From positions 496,001 through 560,000 of the forward strand of contig NC_018217.1 in assembly GCF_000219625.1 (NCBI RefSeq): a stretch of 64,000 bases of DNA, in the 5' to 3' direction. The translations under genes and the position numbers were made by a program. The DNA comes from Zymoseptoria tritici IPO323. Its lineage: Eukaryota > Ascomycota > Dothideomycetes > Mycosphaerellales > Mycosphaerellaceae. This document shows positions 38,961-50,430 of this stretch, one piece after another. Position 1 is the stretch's first letter. Every line of letters begins with the position of its first letter. Under the pieces are notes generated by a model. It was given only the letters and a program-made list of their open reading frames with translations. It had not been told where the DNA came from and did not search any database.

Positions 38961-39510
38961 CAGCCTCTGTGCACAAATCAAGAGACAGTGGTCGGTCCCT
39001 GTACCCAGTCACCGATTGCTCGGCGCCAACATCAGCTCGTGAAGTCCTGGATCACTGCGTTTATACGGCAACGGAGCTGTCGGTATCATCCATCCGACAC
39101 TACTGACTCTTGCCTTGATGACAGGAGCTGTACAGCTGATCTCGTGCAAACATGAATGGCTGCGCTAAGCCTTGCCCGATGTATACCCGACCTTCGTATG
39201 CGCGGAATATTCCATTTTGACATTTTGACGAGACCGTACAGCGTCTAGGCATCGGAGTCCCGCCCGATCTTGGGAAAGCAGGCCATCTGCAGACCTCGAA
39301 TGGTTCGATCTCCATGTGAGACATATCGCCTTGTCCATCGATGTCGAGACGTGATCGGATGGTGAGCACTCCGATGCAACAACCCGCTGTACCTCGAGGA
39401 AGATCTTGATAGACGCCCTCTGTACAGCCTCCGTCTCCGAGCCAAGAGTCAGCGGTCAGTCCTCGAACCCAGTCACCGACTTGTCCGCGCCAATGTCAGC
39501 TCGGGAAGTC
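38961..39510. repeat. Diverged 86-bp direct repeat
   Basis: 38961-39046 and 39425-39510 are equal in length and roughly three-quarters identical, from CAGCCT to GAAGTC with the shared core CCCAGTCACCGA. A shorter shared string, GAGCACTCCGAT, also occurs near 38136 and 39365. The stretch between is unassigned. Confidence 0.75.
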
Positions 39511-39624
39511 TTCCAAGGACCAACACTGCCTCCAACCGCCATCGACAGAATTTTCGATGCCAAGTGCCATTCCTGTATGCCGGATAAAGTCTGGATGTGC
39601 CGTAATACCCTGGAACGCTGGTAC

Positions 39625-39652
39625 CACGTGCTCATCAAGGGAGCGTTATATA
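39625..39652 (+). promoter_or_regulatory. CACGTG site and TATA-like box upstream of IPT
   Basis: A perfect E-box CACGTG lies at 39625-39630 and TATATA at 39647-39652, 83 bp before the ATG at 39735. The TATA position argues against starting translation at the in-frame ATG at 39663. Confidence 0.55.
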
Positions 39653-39734
39653 GAGGTCCGCAATGTCCATTCCCCACGCGGAGTCCAGCCTATCATCGAG
39701 ATTTTACTTGTATCCTCTTCTCCATTGCAAAATC

Positions 39735-40613
39735 ATGTCGAATCAACAGCACATCATCGCCATCGTTGGGCCGACCGGCATAGGCAAGACCAGACTCTCC
39801 ATTTCCTTGGCACTGGCACTGAATGGCGAGGTCGTCTCGGTCGACAGTCTTCAAGTCTACCGAGACGGTAAAATCATGACTGCTCAAGCGACTGCAGAGG
39901 AGATGAAAGGCGTTCGACATCACATGATTGATTACCTCGAAGCCGACGAGGAACCATCACATTACAACCTTGGAGCCCTCGACGCAATTGCCGACATCCA
40001 CAGACGAGGAAAGGTTGCGATCTTGTGCGGAGGCTCGACCTCGCTGACCGAGCCACTACTCTTTCATCCTTTCGTCGCTAGGTGCCAGCCTCTCGTCATC
40101 ACATTGTTCGCCCAGCTCGACGTCCTCGGAGCTCTAACAGATCGTCGAATCGATGCAATGATCCGTGACGGACTCCTGGATGAGGTCAAGGCTCTTGCCG
40201 ACCTGCAAAAGTCCATACCGGTGGCTGTAGCCGAGACTTCGGGTAGGGGCGTCTGGAAGGCAATCGGGTTCCCAGAGCTAGCACCATGCTTGTACGGCGG
40301 CGCAGCAGCTCCATCCCTGCAGAGTGGCATCGACGAGATGAAGCAAGAGACCCGAGCGTACGCTGCAAAGCAGCTACAGTGGATCTGGACGTCATTTTTA
40401 CGCAAAGTCCACGAACGCGGGTTCATGGCGCTCCTGTTGAGGGTGGACGGCGTTGCTACGTTCGCCCGCGACGTTGAGGAACATGCGGTCGGATATGCGA
40501 GTCGATGGCTTCGAGGGCGCGAGTGGACTGCCGGACGACCAGGCTGGCGCTCAGAGCCATTTGCTCCATTTGTTCCCAGTGTCGAGAACATGGCGGTCGG
40601 TGTGGACTGCTGA
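39735..40613 (+). CDS. Adenylate-type isopentenyltransferase (IPT)
   Basis: A single exon of 292 residues. The P-loop GPTGIGKTRLS is at residues 12-22, followed by SVDSLQVYRDGKIMTAQAT (Asp and Gln/Tyr of the IPT core), VRHHMIDYLE, and GGSTSLTEPLL where tRNA-type enzymes have GGTxxYxxxLL. Further on are RRIDAMIRDGLLDEVKAL and GVWKAIGFPEL, which resemble plant ATP/ADP-type IPTs. It is shorter than fungal tRNA-IPT and lacks the C-terminal zinc finger. The reaction would be transfer of a dimethylallyl group to N6 of an adenine nucleotide. Next to LOG this suggests free cytokinin synthesis rather than tRNA modification. The choice between the two substrate classes rests on length and the GGS motif. 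Confidence 0.82.
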   Translation: MSNQQHIIAIVGPTGIGKTRLSISLALALNGEVVSVDSLQVYRDGKIMTAQATAEEMKGVRHHMIDYLEADEEPSHYNLGALDAIADIHRRGKVAILCGGSTSLTEPLLFHPFVARCQPLVITLFAQLDVLGALTDRRIDAMIRDGLLDEVKALADLQKSIPVAVAETSGRGVWKAIGFPELAPCLYGGAAAPSLQSGIDEMKQETRAYAAKQLQWIWTSFLRKVHERGFMALLLRVDGVATFARDVEEHAVGYASRWLRGREWTAGRPGWRSEPFAPFVPSVENMAVGVDC

Positions 40614-41758
40614 GCGAACAGGCTGTCGCACGGAGGCGTCTCCCATCATATGAACGAAGCTCGGTCCGAAGGCATTATTCGAGAAAATCTCGAGCTCGAC
40701 AAGGCCTGGACCGTAGGGAGAATCCGCTTCACCCAGGTGCATGTTGCTTGGTTGCCGTCTTTACAGTGGTGCTGAAACGAAGGTGGAATGAAGGTGGAAG
40801 GATGGATGTGAGGTCGGATGAGGCAGTTTTCGGTCACGGCTCAGGTGAAAGGATCTACCTTGTTGTGTTGTGGAGCCCGGCGTTTTGTTTCGGCCTTCGA
40901 GTGGTTGCCTGAGGCCCTAGTCATTTGTCTTGATTCAGAAGATGTCTTGTCCAATCGAACCATTGAGTTATCCGCTTGCTGATCACGCTGAGAAGGAGGC
41001 AGAGCGTTCTGCTGCATGAAGCAAAGTAATAATTAGCAAACCAGTCGTTGAATCTGGATGTAAACATTCGCTTGCACTAGTTCTACCTAGTCTTGAGGCG
41101 GCCGAGCCGGCAAAACATTTGGTAGACCGAGCGTACAACGAAGACGCACATAGCTTGCATTTGCGACAGCGACAGGCGCTTCCATAGTCGTTCGCTCGTA
41201 TTTCCAGCCTCGTTCGGACAGCGCGGTTGAAGAGGAAAGGAATCCTTTCGAGATCGTGACAATTCCGCACACTTGGATTCAACGACACCAACAGACACAA
41301 CAATAAACCACCTTGATGGCTCGGCGATCCTTTCGAACATGTCCAAAATCCCGAGCCTGACACCGAACGCACAAGAATGACATAAAAGGCGGCACCGTCG
41401 AGCAGGAACATGGTCGGAGAACATGGTCGGAAACACCCAGCGACTCCGGAAAAAGCACAATCACCGTACACCGACACTCGACGCGCCTTTATGAGAACTG
41501 CAAGGTGTGTGGAATTGATAGAGAGCTGGAGTGCAGCTTGCTTCGGAGCTCGGGTTGCGACATGTTGCAAAGCGGAGTCTCGATCGCGCAATCGGTAACT
41601 TACAGGCATCTTCGATCTTAGAAAGCATGCAGCGATACTCATCAATTTTCCTGGCGGCGCAAACATCGTTCGTCCATGTATTCAGTGGTCTGTCTAGATC
41701 GCACCTTTTCGAACTTGCACTGAGTGTGTGCGCCTTTCTTACCGAACACAATTTCTAC
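40614..41758. other. Intergenic, nothing recognised
   Basis: 1.15 kb between IPT and the monooxygenase. ORFs on the minus strand (longest 227 codons, 40983-41666) overlap in several frames and show no known domain. Confidence 0.45.
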
Positions 41759-44118
41759 ATGAAGTCGGACTTTGCCAAGATGGGTCAATACAATGACAAT
41801 CATACGATAGATCTATCGGCAAACAGTGCAGATGGCGCTGCGTTCGAGGGCAAGACCGAGGCAGATGCCGCAACGAGCACTGGAGCCACTGACAAGACAT
41901 GGACATACCCTCACCCAACGGACTTCAAGCTCAGCGAGCATTACATCGACGATGTCCAGAAACTGAAAGTGAGCCACACCTGCCGGGCAGAGCCTTCTAC
42001 TCTCATCTCAAACACTGATGGATGACAAGGTCTGCATTATTGGGGCCGGGTTGGCGGGTATCACGGCGGGTGTGCTGTTGCCTGCGAAGGTGCCTGGGAT
42101 CGAGCTTGAAATCCTGGAGAAGAACAGCGAAGTCGTGAGTTGCTACAATTTCGTGCTTTGTTGAAAAGAGAGACTGACGATCGCTTTGAAGGGCGGAACC
42201 TGGCTTGAGAACATATACCGTAACTATGCCTTTGTGTTGGTCGAGCCTAAGCGCTGACAACAATGACATTAGCCGGCGTCAGATGTGATATACCAAGCCA
42301 CGTCTATCAGGCCACGTTCTCGCCAAACACTGAGTGGAGTGAAGAATATGCCCAGGGCCCGGTAATTGACATTTGGTCAGACAAACAATTCAAGCTGACG
42401 GAAGAGCAGGAAATCTTATCCTATTGGAGATCCATCGCTCGGAAGTACGACGTCTATTCCAATATCCGCTTTCGGACCAAGGTGATCGGAGCGCACTGGG
42501 TGGCTCCAACAGCTCGCTGGAGGGTCGAAACGGTCGACCTTGAGACCGGCACATCGTCAACTGAACATTACCACTTCCTGATCACCGCAATCGGCCACTT
42601 TAACGAGTGGAAGCTTCCAAGCGAACAAGACTACCCGGGTATCTCCAGCTTCAAGGGACTCCTCCGTCACTCTTCAGATTGGGATCCTACTTTCGATCCC
42701 ACTGGCAAAAGGATAGCAACGATAGGAAATGGTGCTTCGGGGATTCAGGTTACTACCGCTTTGCAGAAAGTTGCGGCGCACGTCGATCACTACGCTCGGA
42801 GCAAAACCTGGATCGCGGGAAGTTTTAATCCGCGCCTGAAGGACCGAAGAGAAACTGCGATGCCTATCTCCAAAGACTTGCTCGCTTCTTTTAGTGATCC
42901 AAGCAAGTACCTCCAATGGCGAAAGGAGTTGGAGGATAATTTCTTCCGCAATTTCGATGGTTCGCAAATCCGGCTTTACTCGAAGAGTGTACACGGCTGA
43001 CAACAGCCCAGGTCAAGTGATAGACTCAGAGGCAAGCCGGAATGCTCGAGAGTCCTTCGTCGAGACGACAAGAAGACGGGTCAATGGCGATGAGGATCTA
43101 CTGGCAAAGCTGATTCCGGATTTTCCACCAAACTGCCGAAGACTCAGTCAGTATACCGTCGCCGATCGTTGCGGATGAGAGTACTAAATCGAATATCTTC
43201 CGCCAGCTCCAGGACCCGGTTATCTTGAGGCGCTCACGCAGTCGAATCTAGAGTATATTCAGACTCCCATCAAGAGGTGCACTCATCGTCACATTTACCA
43301 CAGTATTTGCTGCGCATGCTAACACAATCACAGCTTCACCACGGAGGGTATTGTGACAACTGACGGCGTACACCGCCCGGTCGACGCTGTAATCTGCTCC
43401 ACCGGAGCCAACGTAGACTATGCACCACCGTTCCCTATCACGTCCGGTGATCTCGATCTTTCTCAGGATTGGAAGCCCACTGGCAAATTCGGCTGGCCAT
43501 ACTCCTACCTCGGACTCTGCACTCCTGGTTTCCCAAACTTGGCTTTCCTGCTGGGTACGCTGTTCCAATTTCTTCCAACATCCCGCCGTCTGCAATACAT
43601 CTAACACTTAATCCAGGTCCCAACCCAGCCGGACTCAGCGGTACCGTACCCCATGCCGTCGAAACGCAGGTCGTGTACATCGCCAAAATGCTCCGAAAGA
43701 TCTCCTCGCAACGCATCCGATCTATGCAGCCTAGCAAAGAAGCCACAGATGACTTTGTCACCTATTGCGATGCTTTCTTCCCTAGGACGAACCTCAGCCT
43801 CAACTGCAGCTCGTGGTCAAACGGCGGGAGACCGGGTGCGAGAATCCATGGTCATTGGCCGGGATCAGGAGGACATTCGGCTGTCGCCCGACAAGATCCG
43901 GTAAGGTTTCCCCGATGAATGGAGCGCTTGTGCTTTTGACTGACTCGATCACACAGAGGTGGGAAGATTTTGAGTACGAGTACGAAAGGCCAGAGTGCCG
44001 CTTTGCGTACTTTGGCAACGGTCAGACGAGAAAGGAGACGCTCCCGGATAGCGACATGACGCCTTATTTGATGCTTGATCAAGATCTGCGGGATGTTCAT
44101 GAGAGGTGGTATCATTAG
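41759..44118 (+). CDS. Baeyer-Villiger-type flavin monooxygenase
   Basis: Nine exons: 41759-41968, 42030-42134, 42192-42219, 42273-42959, 43012-43146, 43207-43276, 43334-43554, 43617-43900, 43957-44118; 633 residues, all phases consistent. The FAD-binding fingerprint is VCIIGAGLAGITAG (from residue 71, split from its neighbours by introns). GGTWLENIYPGVRCD follows, then the BVMO signature FKGLLRHSSDWD, which matches FxGxxxHxxxW(P/D), and the NADPH-binding IGNGASG. The C-terminal part has CRRLTPGPGYLEAL and DAVICSTGANVDY. Such enzymes insert oxygen next to a ketone or oxidise N or S using NADPH, O2 and FAD. Substrate is unknown. Its position suggests tailoring of the product of the neighbouring genes. 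Confidence 0.87.
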
Positions 44119-44283
44119 TGCTACCTCCTCTACGTTCTTGTGCGACGCAGGGGGCAAGCCACTCAAAGAAAGCGATTCAATCGTATCAACATTGTGTCCC
44201 TGCCATTTGCCTACACACTACGTCTCTACCAAGATCTCTTACGTCCGACAAAAAGTGACCAACCCTTCGCTATCGCCAATTGC

Positions 44284-45414
44284 TCACACTTCCTGGATCT
44301 CGTTGAGAAGAGTGTCGAGGTAGGCCTTTTGCGTTTCGACCCAGGACCTCAGCTGCTTCACATCAAAGTCCGCATTGGCCCTCTGGCGCCGGCGAATAAG
44401 ACGACACTGTTCGCGGACCCGAGCCTCGAGATTCTCAAGCCTGTAGCTCGAATACTGGTAATACAGCGTGGGAATATGCGAAACAATCTTGACGCCGCTC
44501 AGGTCCGACTCGTCCTTCATGTTGATGTCTCTGGGACGGAAACTCGTGATCATGCTGATGCGCTCCTTTCCGCCGCGCGCGACGGTAGCTTTGTGGTCGA
44601 TGTAGCGGGCCTGCATCACGACGGCCGTACCGAGCGACGGACCGCGAGCCATGATCACTTTGCCGGACTCGGTGCGGATGGCAGTCTCCCCGCCAATCAT
44701 ATCGGTGCAGTCCGATAGCATGGTTACGACCACAAATGGAAAGCAGTCTCTGTGGTAGTCGTACGGAGTCTTGAAACGTTTCGAATTCTTAGAATCCTCA
44801 ACTTCGTCTTGAGCAGCAGTCTCCAAGCTTGTGTCGGCGCTGTCATTCGACACGGAGACATTGACGTGGCCGATGTCGTACTCCATGGCCGGTACAAGGT
44901 CAACACCAGCGATTTCAGAAACGATTTTGAGAAGTTCAGGGCTAGTCCAAGCGTCGTAGATGAAGGGAGCACGACTGTCGATGCCGAATTAGTCATGGGT
45001 ACGAAAAGGAAGTGTGCTGGCCGCGCCTTACCCAGGACAATGACCACGAATCATTCCTCCGGTCTCGCTGGTTGGGGAGTAGTGATGCTCCAGAACCTCT
45101 TCACTGAATGCCTCGGCCCGCATCTGCTGGATAGCCTCAGGCGAGAACAACAGAAACGGCTCAGAGACTGCAGTGTCGGAGATGCCTGTACTCGGCTGAT
45201 CGATGTCCGCAAATGTCGAGATCTTGCTTGGCGGAATGTAGCTCAGGTGCTTGCTTGCGTTGAAAGCTGTCCTGGGAGTCGAACGAGCATTGCGAATCAG
45301 CTCTTTGGGAAGGTTGTCGGTCTTGTGGCCTTGGACTCGGCTCTGATTCAGTATGGCCGCACCCATGTTGGAGGCAAGGTATGTATCAGCGTCGTCGAGA
45401 GTCGCAGATGACAA
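44284..45414 (-). CDS. 2-oxoglutarate/Fe(II)-dependent oxygenase, fungal family
   Basis: Exons 45032-45414 and 44284-44974 (57-nt intron GTAAGG...GACAG) give 357 residues. Residue block YHRDCFPFVVVTMLSD supplies the H-x-D iron ligands, and GGETAIRT is the following beta-strand motif. RYIDHKA supplies the distal His, and ERISMITSFRPRD supplies the Arg that binds 2-oxoglutarate. The C-terminal 90 residues are a charged helix. This matches a common fungal Fe2OG family of unknown substrate. It converges on the monooxygenase with only 165 bp between stops, so joint regulation is plausible but not shown. Confidence 0.82.
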
Positions 45415-46639
45415 ATGATGTGAGAGAGCTGCCGTTGAAAAGTACCGGTCAAGATGATGGCTTCAGTGTGATTGCATTGCTATATGTACCCAGGATGAAC
45501 GATTGCGCCATACAGACCGACGATGGCAACAACTCCGATCGATGGTTCTTCTCCGGGCTGGGGACCGATCAACGAGCTGACAATGACTACAGCACAAGAC
45601 TGAGACCCGTCTCTTTCTTGGGCGAATAACGGCGGTCTAGACCATGGAAATTACTCAGCGTCGGCTTCGACCTTCACATCGCTTGCAGAGCATCTCTGCA
45701 CTTCGAGGCCTCCGAGAAAGAGGTGAGTGGAATCATCAATCGGGAAGCCCTTTCCCATGCAAGGGTTGATCGCGACCCGTGAAAGCCGGAAAAGTCACCT
45801 TCCTCATGTGGAAACCGACTTGACCCCTGTCCCCAGAACGCTAATGATATTGGTGAGTGTCTCTGGGAGTGTGACCAGTGCATGGCTGAACACTCGATGT
45901 CGTTCCATATCTAGTGATCTTTTTCTTGTGAGTCTAACCGCAACAGGCAATACGCTATGGCATGTGGGGCAATTACCTGAACAGGAAGGAGCGCTAAAGC
46001 GCTCTTTGCAGAGTCAAAGGGAAAATTTGCTGTATTTGGAGAAAATGTCAAACGGAGTACAAACGGGCCTAGCCTCCAGCGCGAGCCATCGATCGCCAGG
46101 AAAGAGCTATCCGCGACTCGCTGAGCGAGCTGTGTGACTAGTGAAACGTGAATGTCGTCGGGTCTGAGGGAACGACAATATCTACACGAAGATGGACGTT
46201 CTTGTTTCGGAGACGTTGGTTCGCTACCTGGCGAGGCCGGAGCATGTTAAATCGTGATGTTCCATTTTCTCATCCCTCTCCCCGAGCTACTCCATACGAT
46301 GTCCAAATGCTTATATAATGAAATTTGTGACAATATATTCAGCCGACGATTACCTTCGAGCTCCAAATGATCGCGCCTACACTCCCAGCTCCATGCGAAC
46401 CAGGTGACTAATACATTGCGAAATATGCGACGAAAGGCAGGCGAAAGAGATAGTGGCATGCCAACGTTGCGGCAAATCTGTTGACCGCTATGTTACCACG
46501 CGTAGGTACAGGTGTTATGCAGGGAAAGTGTATGAAGGCCGAGACAGTATATGTCGTAATGACAGCCAGGGAATCCAGAATTCCGCCGAAGTATTAAACG
46601 GTGAATTCCAGAGTGTAGCGCCGTGCCAGCAAGGAATCT
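45415..46639. other. Intergenic, nothing recognised
   Basis: 1.2 kb between the 2OG oxygenase start and the end of the Zn2Cys6 gene. No supported gene or repeat. Confidence 0.45.
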
Positions 46640-48664
46640 TCAGCCCAAGAGCGTCTGCCAACCGTGCTCACATGCAATTTTCAGCCAGTGCACGCACCTC
46701 TCTCCACGATCGAGGCTTTCCCATGCTTCCTTAATAATGTCCAGGATTTGCAAGACTTGACCCTGTGGGTATTTTCGTGACAGCGCTAGCATACGCTCGT
46801 CGACTACTCTGCGCATCTCGAGGACGCGGTCGTCGTATTCGAAAGTAGTATGCTCACTTGGAAGCCGTAGTTAGCTCCCCGCAAAAGCTAGGACCAAGAG
46901 ATGCATGCGACAAGCTGCGGACGACAACGGAATGTCCTTTATCAGTCGGAGGGCGTGTAATGCAATAGTCGAGAGCCATGCATCTTGATTCTTAGCGAAG
47001 CCGGTGTCCTCGGTTGGCGGCAAGAAGACGTGCTCGTCCATCGAGGGAAACGAATCACCTCGGTTCACTCTATTGCTTAGCAGACTTGGAAAGATCAGAT
47101 ATATCTCCAACAGCCCCACATAACGATAGGCCTCGGTGGTCCAAAGCAAGTCTCTGCGTGATGTTTTCTCGTCGCCATGGTCGACAATGTCGTCTGGCGC
47201 CGGTAGCTGTATGGACCCGACAAGTCGTTCGAGAGAAGACGCCCATTCGCAGTCCATCTCGTCTTTCTGCATCATCGCTTGAGAATCGGAATGCTTCATA
47301 GCAAGCCGATTCGTGCGTCTTCGTGATAAACGTCCAATCTCCGCCAGTGCAAAGTGTAGCTCAGGCGCGATGCCGGTCCAAGGGTGCGGAGTCACCGCCT
47401 CCCCTCGGATAAGGATTGGTGGATCAGGAGCACCAAGTGGGAACGACGTCATCGCTACGGGTTCAAAGAAGCTGGCAAGCATCTCCCAATACATGAAAGC
47501 GTCGAGGTAGAACTTTTCATCGCTGAGAGTATTATGTGGTCGAAGAGTTTCAGTACGCATGTACCCTTGGATCAGCGTCCGAGCTATGAACAGGTACGGG
47601 AGCCCCAGGTTCGTCGGAGTATGCCATGGCGAAGATACCCCTAGTAGTAGACAGCTCATCAAAACTTTCTCAAGCGATATCCTGCCGGATCGATATGCAC
47701 GAAGGTCGGCTTGAAGGGATCTCCACGCCTGCGAGCGCTTCGCTCGGCCTAGAGGCGCCATGTATGGGTACTGATTGGAGAGATGTGCAATCGCCATACT
47801 TTGCACTGCTCGATGTATCGTCGTTGAGTCTGTCCACAGATCCTTGACCAAGCGATGAAAGGGATTGGCATTCGAGCCATAACATGAGAATAGTGGGCAT
47901 ACCTCTGCGAAGTAGTGCTGCACGAGATGTTCTTCCGAAAATCGTGCAGACGCAGTGGGCGTGGCGAGTCGGTAGAAGGTACCCAGTAGACTAGAATTCT
48001 TCTTCGGGTGAGATTGGTGTGGCGACAAAGCCTGATCGTGGGTGTTTCGTTGAGCGACTTCGATAGCGCTAGTTGATGTTGGAGAATTGTTTTGTGTGTC
48101 TCCATACCATGGACCGAATTGACCAAGAGCGTCGGGAGAACCCAACAGCATTCCACTGTTCATCATACTTGCATCCGCAAGCAGTTCGTCGTATGGTGTC
48201 CACGTGTTATTTGGGGTGATATAGTCCGACGCTCCATTCTCAAAATCCAGCCATTCCAGCGGGTCCAGGACCTGAGGCCGGGCGAAGACAGCAGCTTCGG
48301 CATCGGCCGGACTTCTCGTGGCGGGCTCGTTGAGAGACTCAGCCGCCTCACGACTGGACGCTGGCAATGTTTGGGCGTTCTGTGCAGCGGCAGGAGACGT
48401 GGTGGCAGCTCGGGCGGAGCCATCGGCACCCCTCTTCTGGCCAGCAACACGGCCATCGAGATCTCGTGAGGCATTTCTGGCATGTGCATGACCGAACTTC
48501 TCGTGCTTGGTCGACCACCTGAGTTGAGGAACGCAACCCGGGCATTCAACACCAGCTTTGGTGCAGACATTGCAAGCAGGACGGGTCTCGTCGCATTTGA
48601 GCTTTCTGGCCTTGCATCGCTGACAGCCGTTGTGCGATTTGGACGACGTGAGCGTCCGTTTCAT
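46640..48664 (-). pseudogene. Zn(II)2Cys6 transcription factor interrupted by an in-frame stop
   Basis: The ATG at 48664 opens a frame to a TAA at 46871-46873 (597 residues). The same frame then continues for 76 codons to a TGA at 46640-46642. The DNA-binding domain is complete: CQRCKARKLKCDETRPACNVC followed by a sixth Cys spaced AGVEC. Residues 250-590 form the fungal-specific middle domain. The read-through part (FEYDDRVLEMRRVVDERML...IIKEAWES) looks like the normal C-terminal helix of these regulators, so the stop appears to be a recent nonsense change. No intron with matching phase removes it. The truncated protein may still bind DNA. It is the only regulator beside the LOG/IPT/oxygenase group and a candidate controller. 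Confidence 0.75.
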
Positions 48665-48942
48665 GACCAGGATGAATGACCGGTCAACAGAACGACTTTT
48701 CGACCATGATCCGATCCGATCATCGCTTCGTGCGGCGGCTCTTCAATGAGCACACTCGTCGGACAGGTTGGCCTTGCTCATTGCGTTGATGATGATGGTC
48801 AAAGGTCATCGACGCAGCCGGAGTGGAAATCCGGTGTAAAAATGGCGTGATTCATCGTTCGGTGGCGGTCTCTCGACTGCCGGTGAGCTCTCGACTTCTG
48901 CATTCAGATTGCACTTTACACCTCAAACAATCAATACGTCGA
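48665..48942. other. Short spacer, nothing recognised
   Basis: 278 bp between the regulator start and the RRM relic. No feature is seen. Confidence 0.4.
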
Positions 48943-49846
48943 CTACTGCATCCGTCTCCAGCTCTTAGAGAGGTCCCGCCGCACGACTTCTGATGGAGAT
49001 ACTCCTCGCTTCGCGCCACCCTCATCGCCGCCCGTCCTGGCAAAGTTTACGATCAGACCCATTTTATTGCCCCGAAAAGCAGAAACAACAGCCTGAGCTT
49101 CCGTCGCAGTACCGAAGTCGACGAAGCAATAGAGGCAATGCTGGCCCGATCTCTTCGAAGCGGTCGGGGTGATGACACTGCGGATATCATAACCCGCGAG
49201 AATGGCTCTGACGCTGACGTCCACGTCTTGTGAGCCGGTCAATCCTCCGACGAAGACACGCTCTTCGAAGATGTGTGCGTCGCCGTGGAGCTGTTCTCGA
49301 TAGACCTTCCCTGAGCCTTTGCTCCGCTGTGCGCAGCTGATGCGAAGCCTGCCGCCGTATCTACTGACTTTCCCGTTCAGCACACGGGCAGCATCTAAGG
49401 CTTCTTCCGCAGTCGCAAGATCCACAAAAGTATGAAAAATGCGAGCCAGGTTCCATTTCCTTCGAGCTATGCGGCCAGATGAGCTTGCTGACTGCTTGGA
49501 TGTCGTAGCCCTTGAATAACGCCGCCATGTCGGTGTTGAGGGTGCGCTAATGGACAATTTGAGGCAAGCCTCCGACATACAGGCGTCGGTTCTCCATCGA
49601 AGGTGCTGTCCAATGGGACATTGCGCCAACATTGTACCGGAGCGCATTGAGCTTGTTGACCACAGCTGACTTCGGGTCTGAGCTGGTCTGCCTACGCTCC
49701 GTATTGCGACTGAGCCTCACGGGACGACCTCGTACCAGCTGTCCTTGCATGGTCTGCAGTGCCGACCCAGCGTCATCCTCTGTGTGCAAGTCCACGAAGC
49801 AGTAGCTGGGATTGCGACCGGTGAATGCATCTATGGACATGGTCAA
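48943..49846 (-). pseudogene. RRM RNA-binding protein relic
   Basis: Three RRM remnants are readable in order: NPSYCFVDL (RNP1 of RRM1), RRLYVGGLPQI...GYDIQAVSKLIWPH...VDLATAEEALDAARVLNG (RRM2) and RVFVGGL...GYDIRSVITP...LYCFVDFGTATEAQA (RRM3). RRM2 is interrupted by an in-frame TAG at 49547-49549, where a CAG would fit, and by a one-base frameshift at a run of four T (49426-49429 on the plus strand as AAAA). RNP2 of RRM1 and the start codon are not found. The family resembles fungal triple-RRM proteins. One damage site could be a sequencing error; two plus a missing 5' end favour a true relic. Confidence 0.7.
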
Positions 49847-50430
49847 GTCCTTGCTGTCAAATGGTGAGTATTTGTTTCAGACAGCTGATCGGCTTAGCAA
49901 CTTCGGCGTTTGCAGCTCTGCATCGTCCGCTTGCGACAAGCAGCTGCGGGTCGAATGTTTGCGGCTGGCCACCTTTCCACAGGCGAGGTGGATGGAGCCT
50001 TCAACGAAGCCGAGATTGCTCGTTCCTGGGCGTACGATTTGTGGACGAATAGAATTAGTGCGCACTGTCGCAGACCATATCGTGCCTTCATCGAGCGATC
50101 GGCAGATACTCGTATTGATTGATCATTACTGACTTGGAATGTTGGTGGTCTATCAGAGATGCACCGCGAGTGTATCACCTCAATTGCGTCGGCGATGTTT
50201 TTCGATTCCACGATCTTGAGTCTGACTGAGTACCTTCTCTTTGCCCAGTGGCTACAAAAAGGCTTCCGTGATGAGAGCATCGCCGCAGGTCCAGTCTCTG
50301 AATCAGAGATCCCCGATGGATGTCGTGGTGACTTCGGGATTTGCCTGCACAGCTACGATGTGCCGGGCCGCTGACGTGAGTGCAACCACGTGGCTGAGAT
50401 TCAATGTCTGCAAAGACGTATTCCTCCACG
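49847..50430. other. Intergenic, nothing recognised
   Basis: 584 bp; may include the lost 5' part of the RRM gene, but no RNP motif is visible. Confidence 0.4.

Noticed and set aside
39663..40613. IPT start at the upstream in-frame ATG
   Set aside because: It would lie only 11 bp from the TATA-like box and adds residues not found in the family; 39735 directly precedes the P-loop region.
42985..43011. A 25-nt intron in the monooxygenase
   Set aside because: Too short to splice; a 52-nt intron with GTTCGC donor, CTGAC branch and the same acceptor keeps phase.
46860..46930. An intron removing the TAA in the Zn2Cys6 gene
   Set aside because: A branch-like CTAAC and an AG exist, but no donor restores the frame without deleting a conserved helix.
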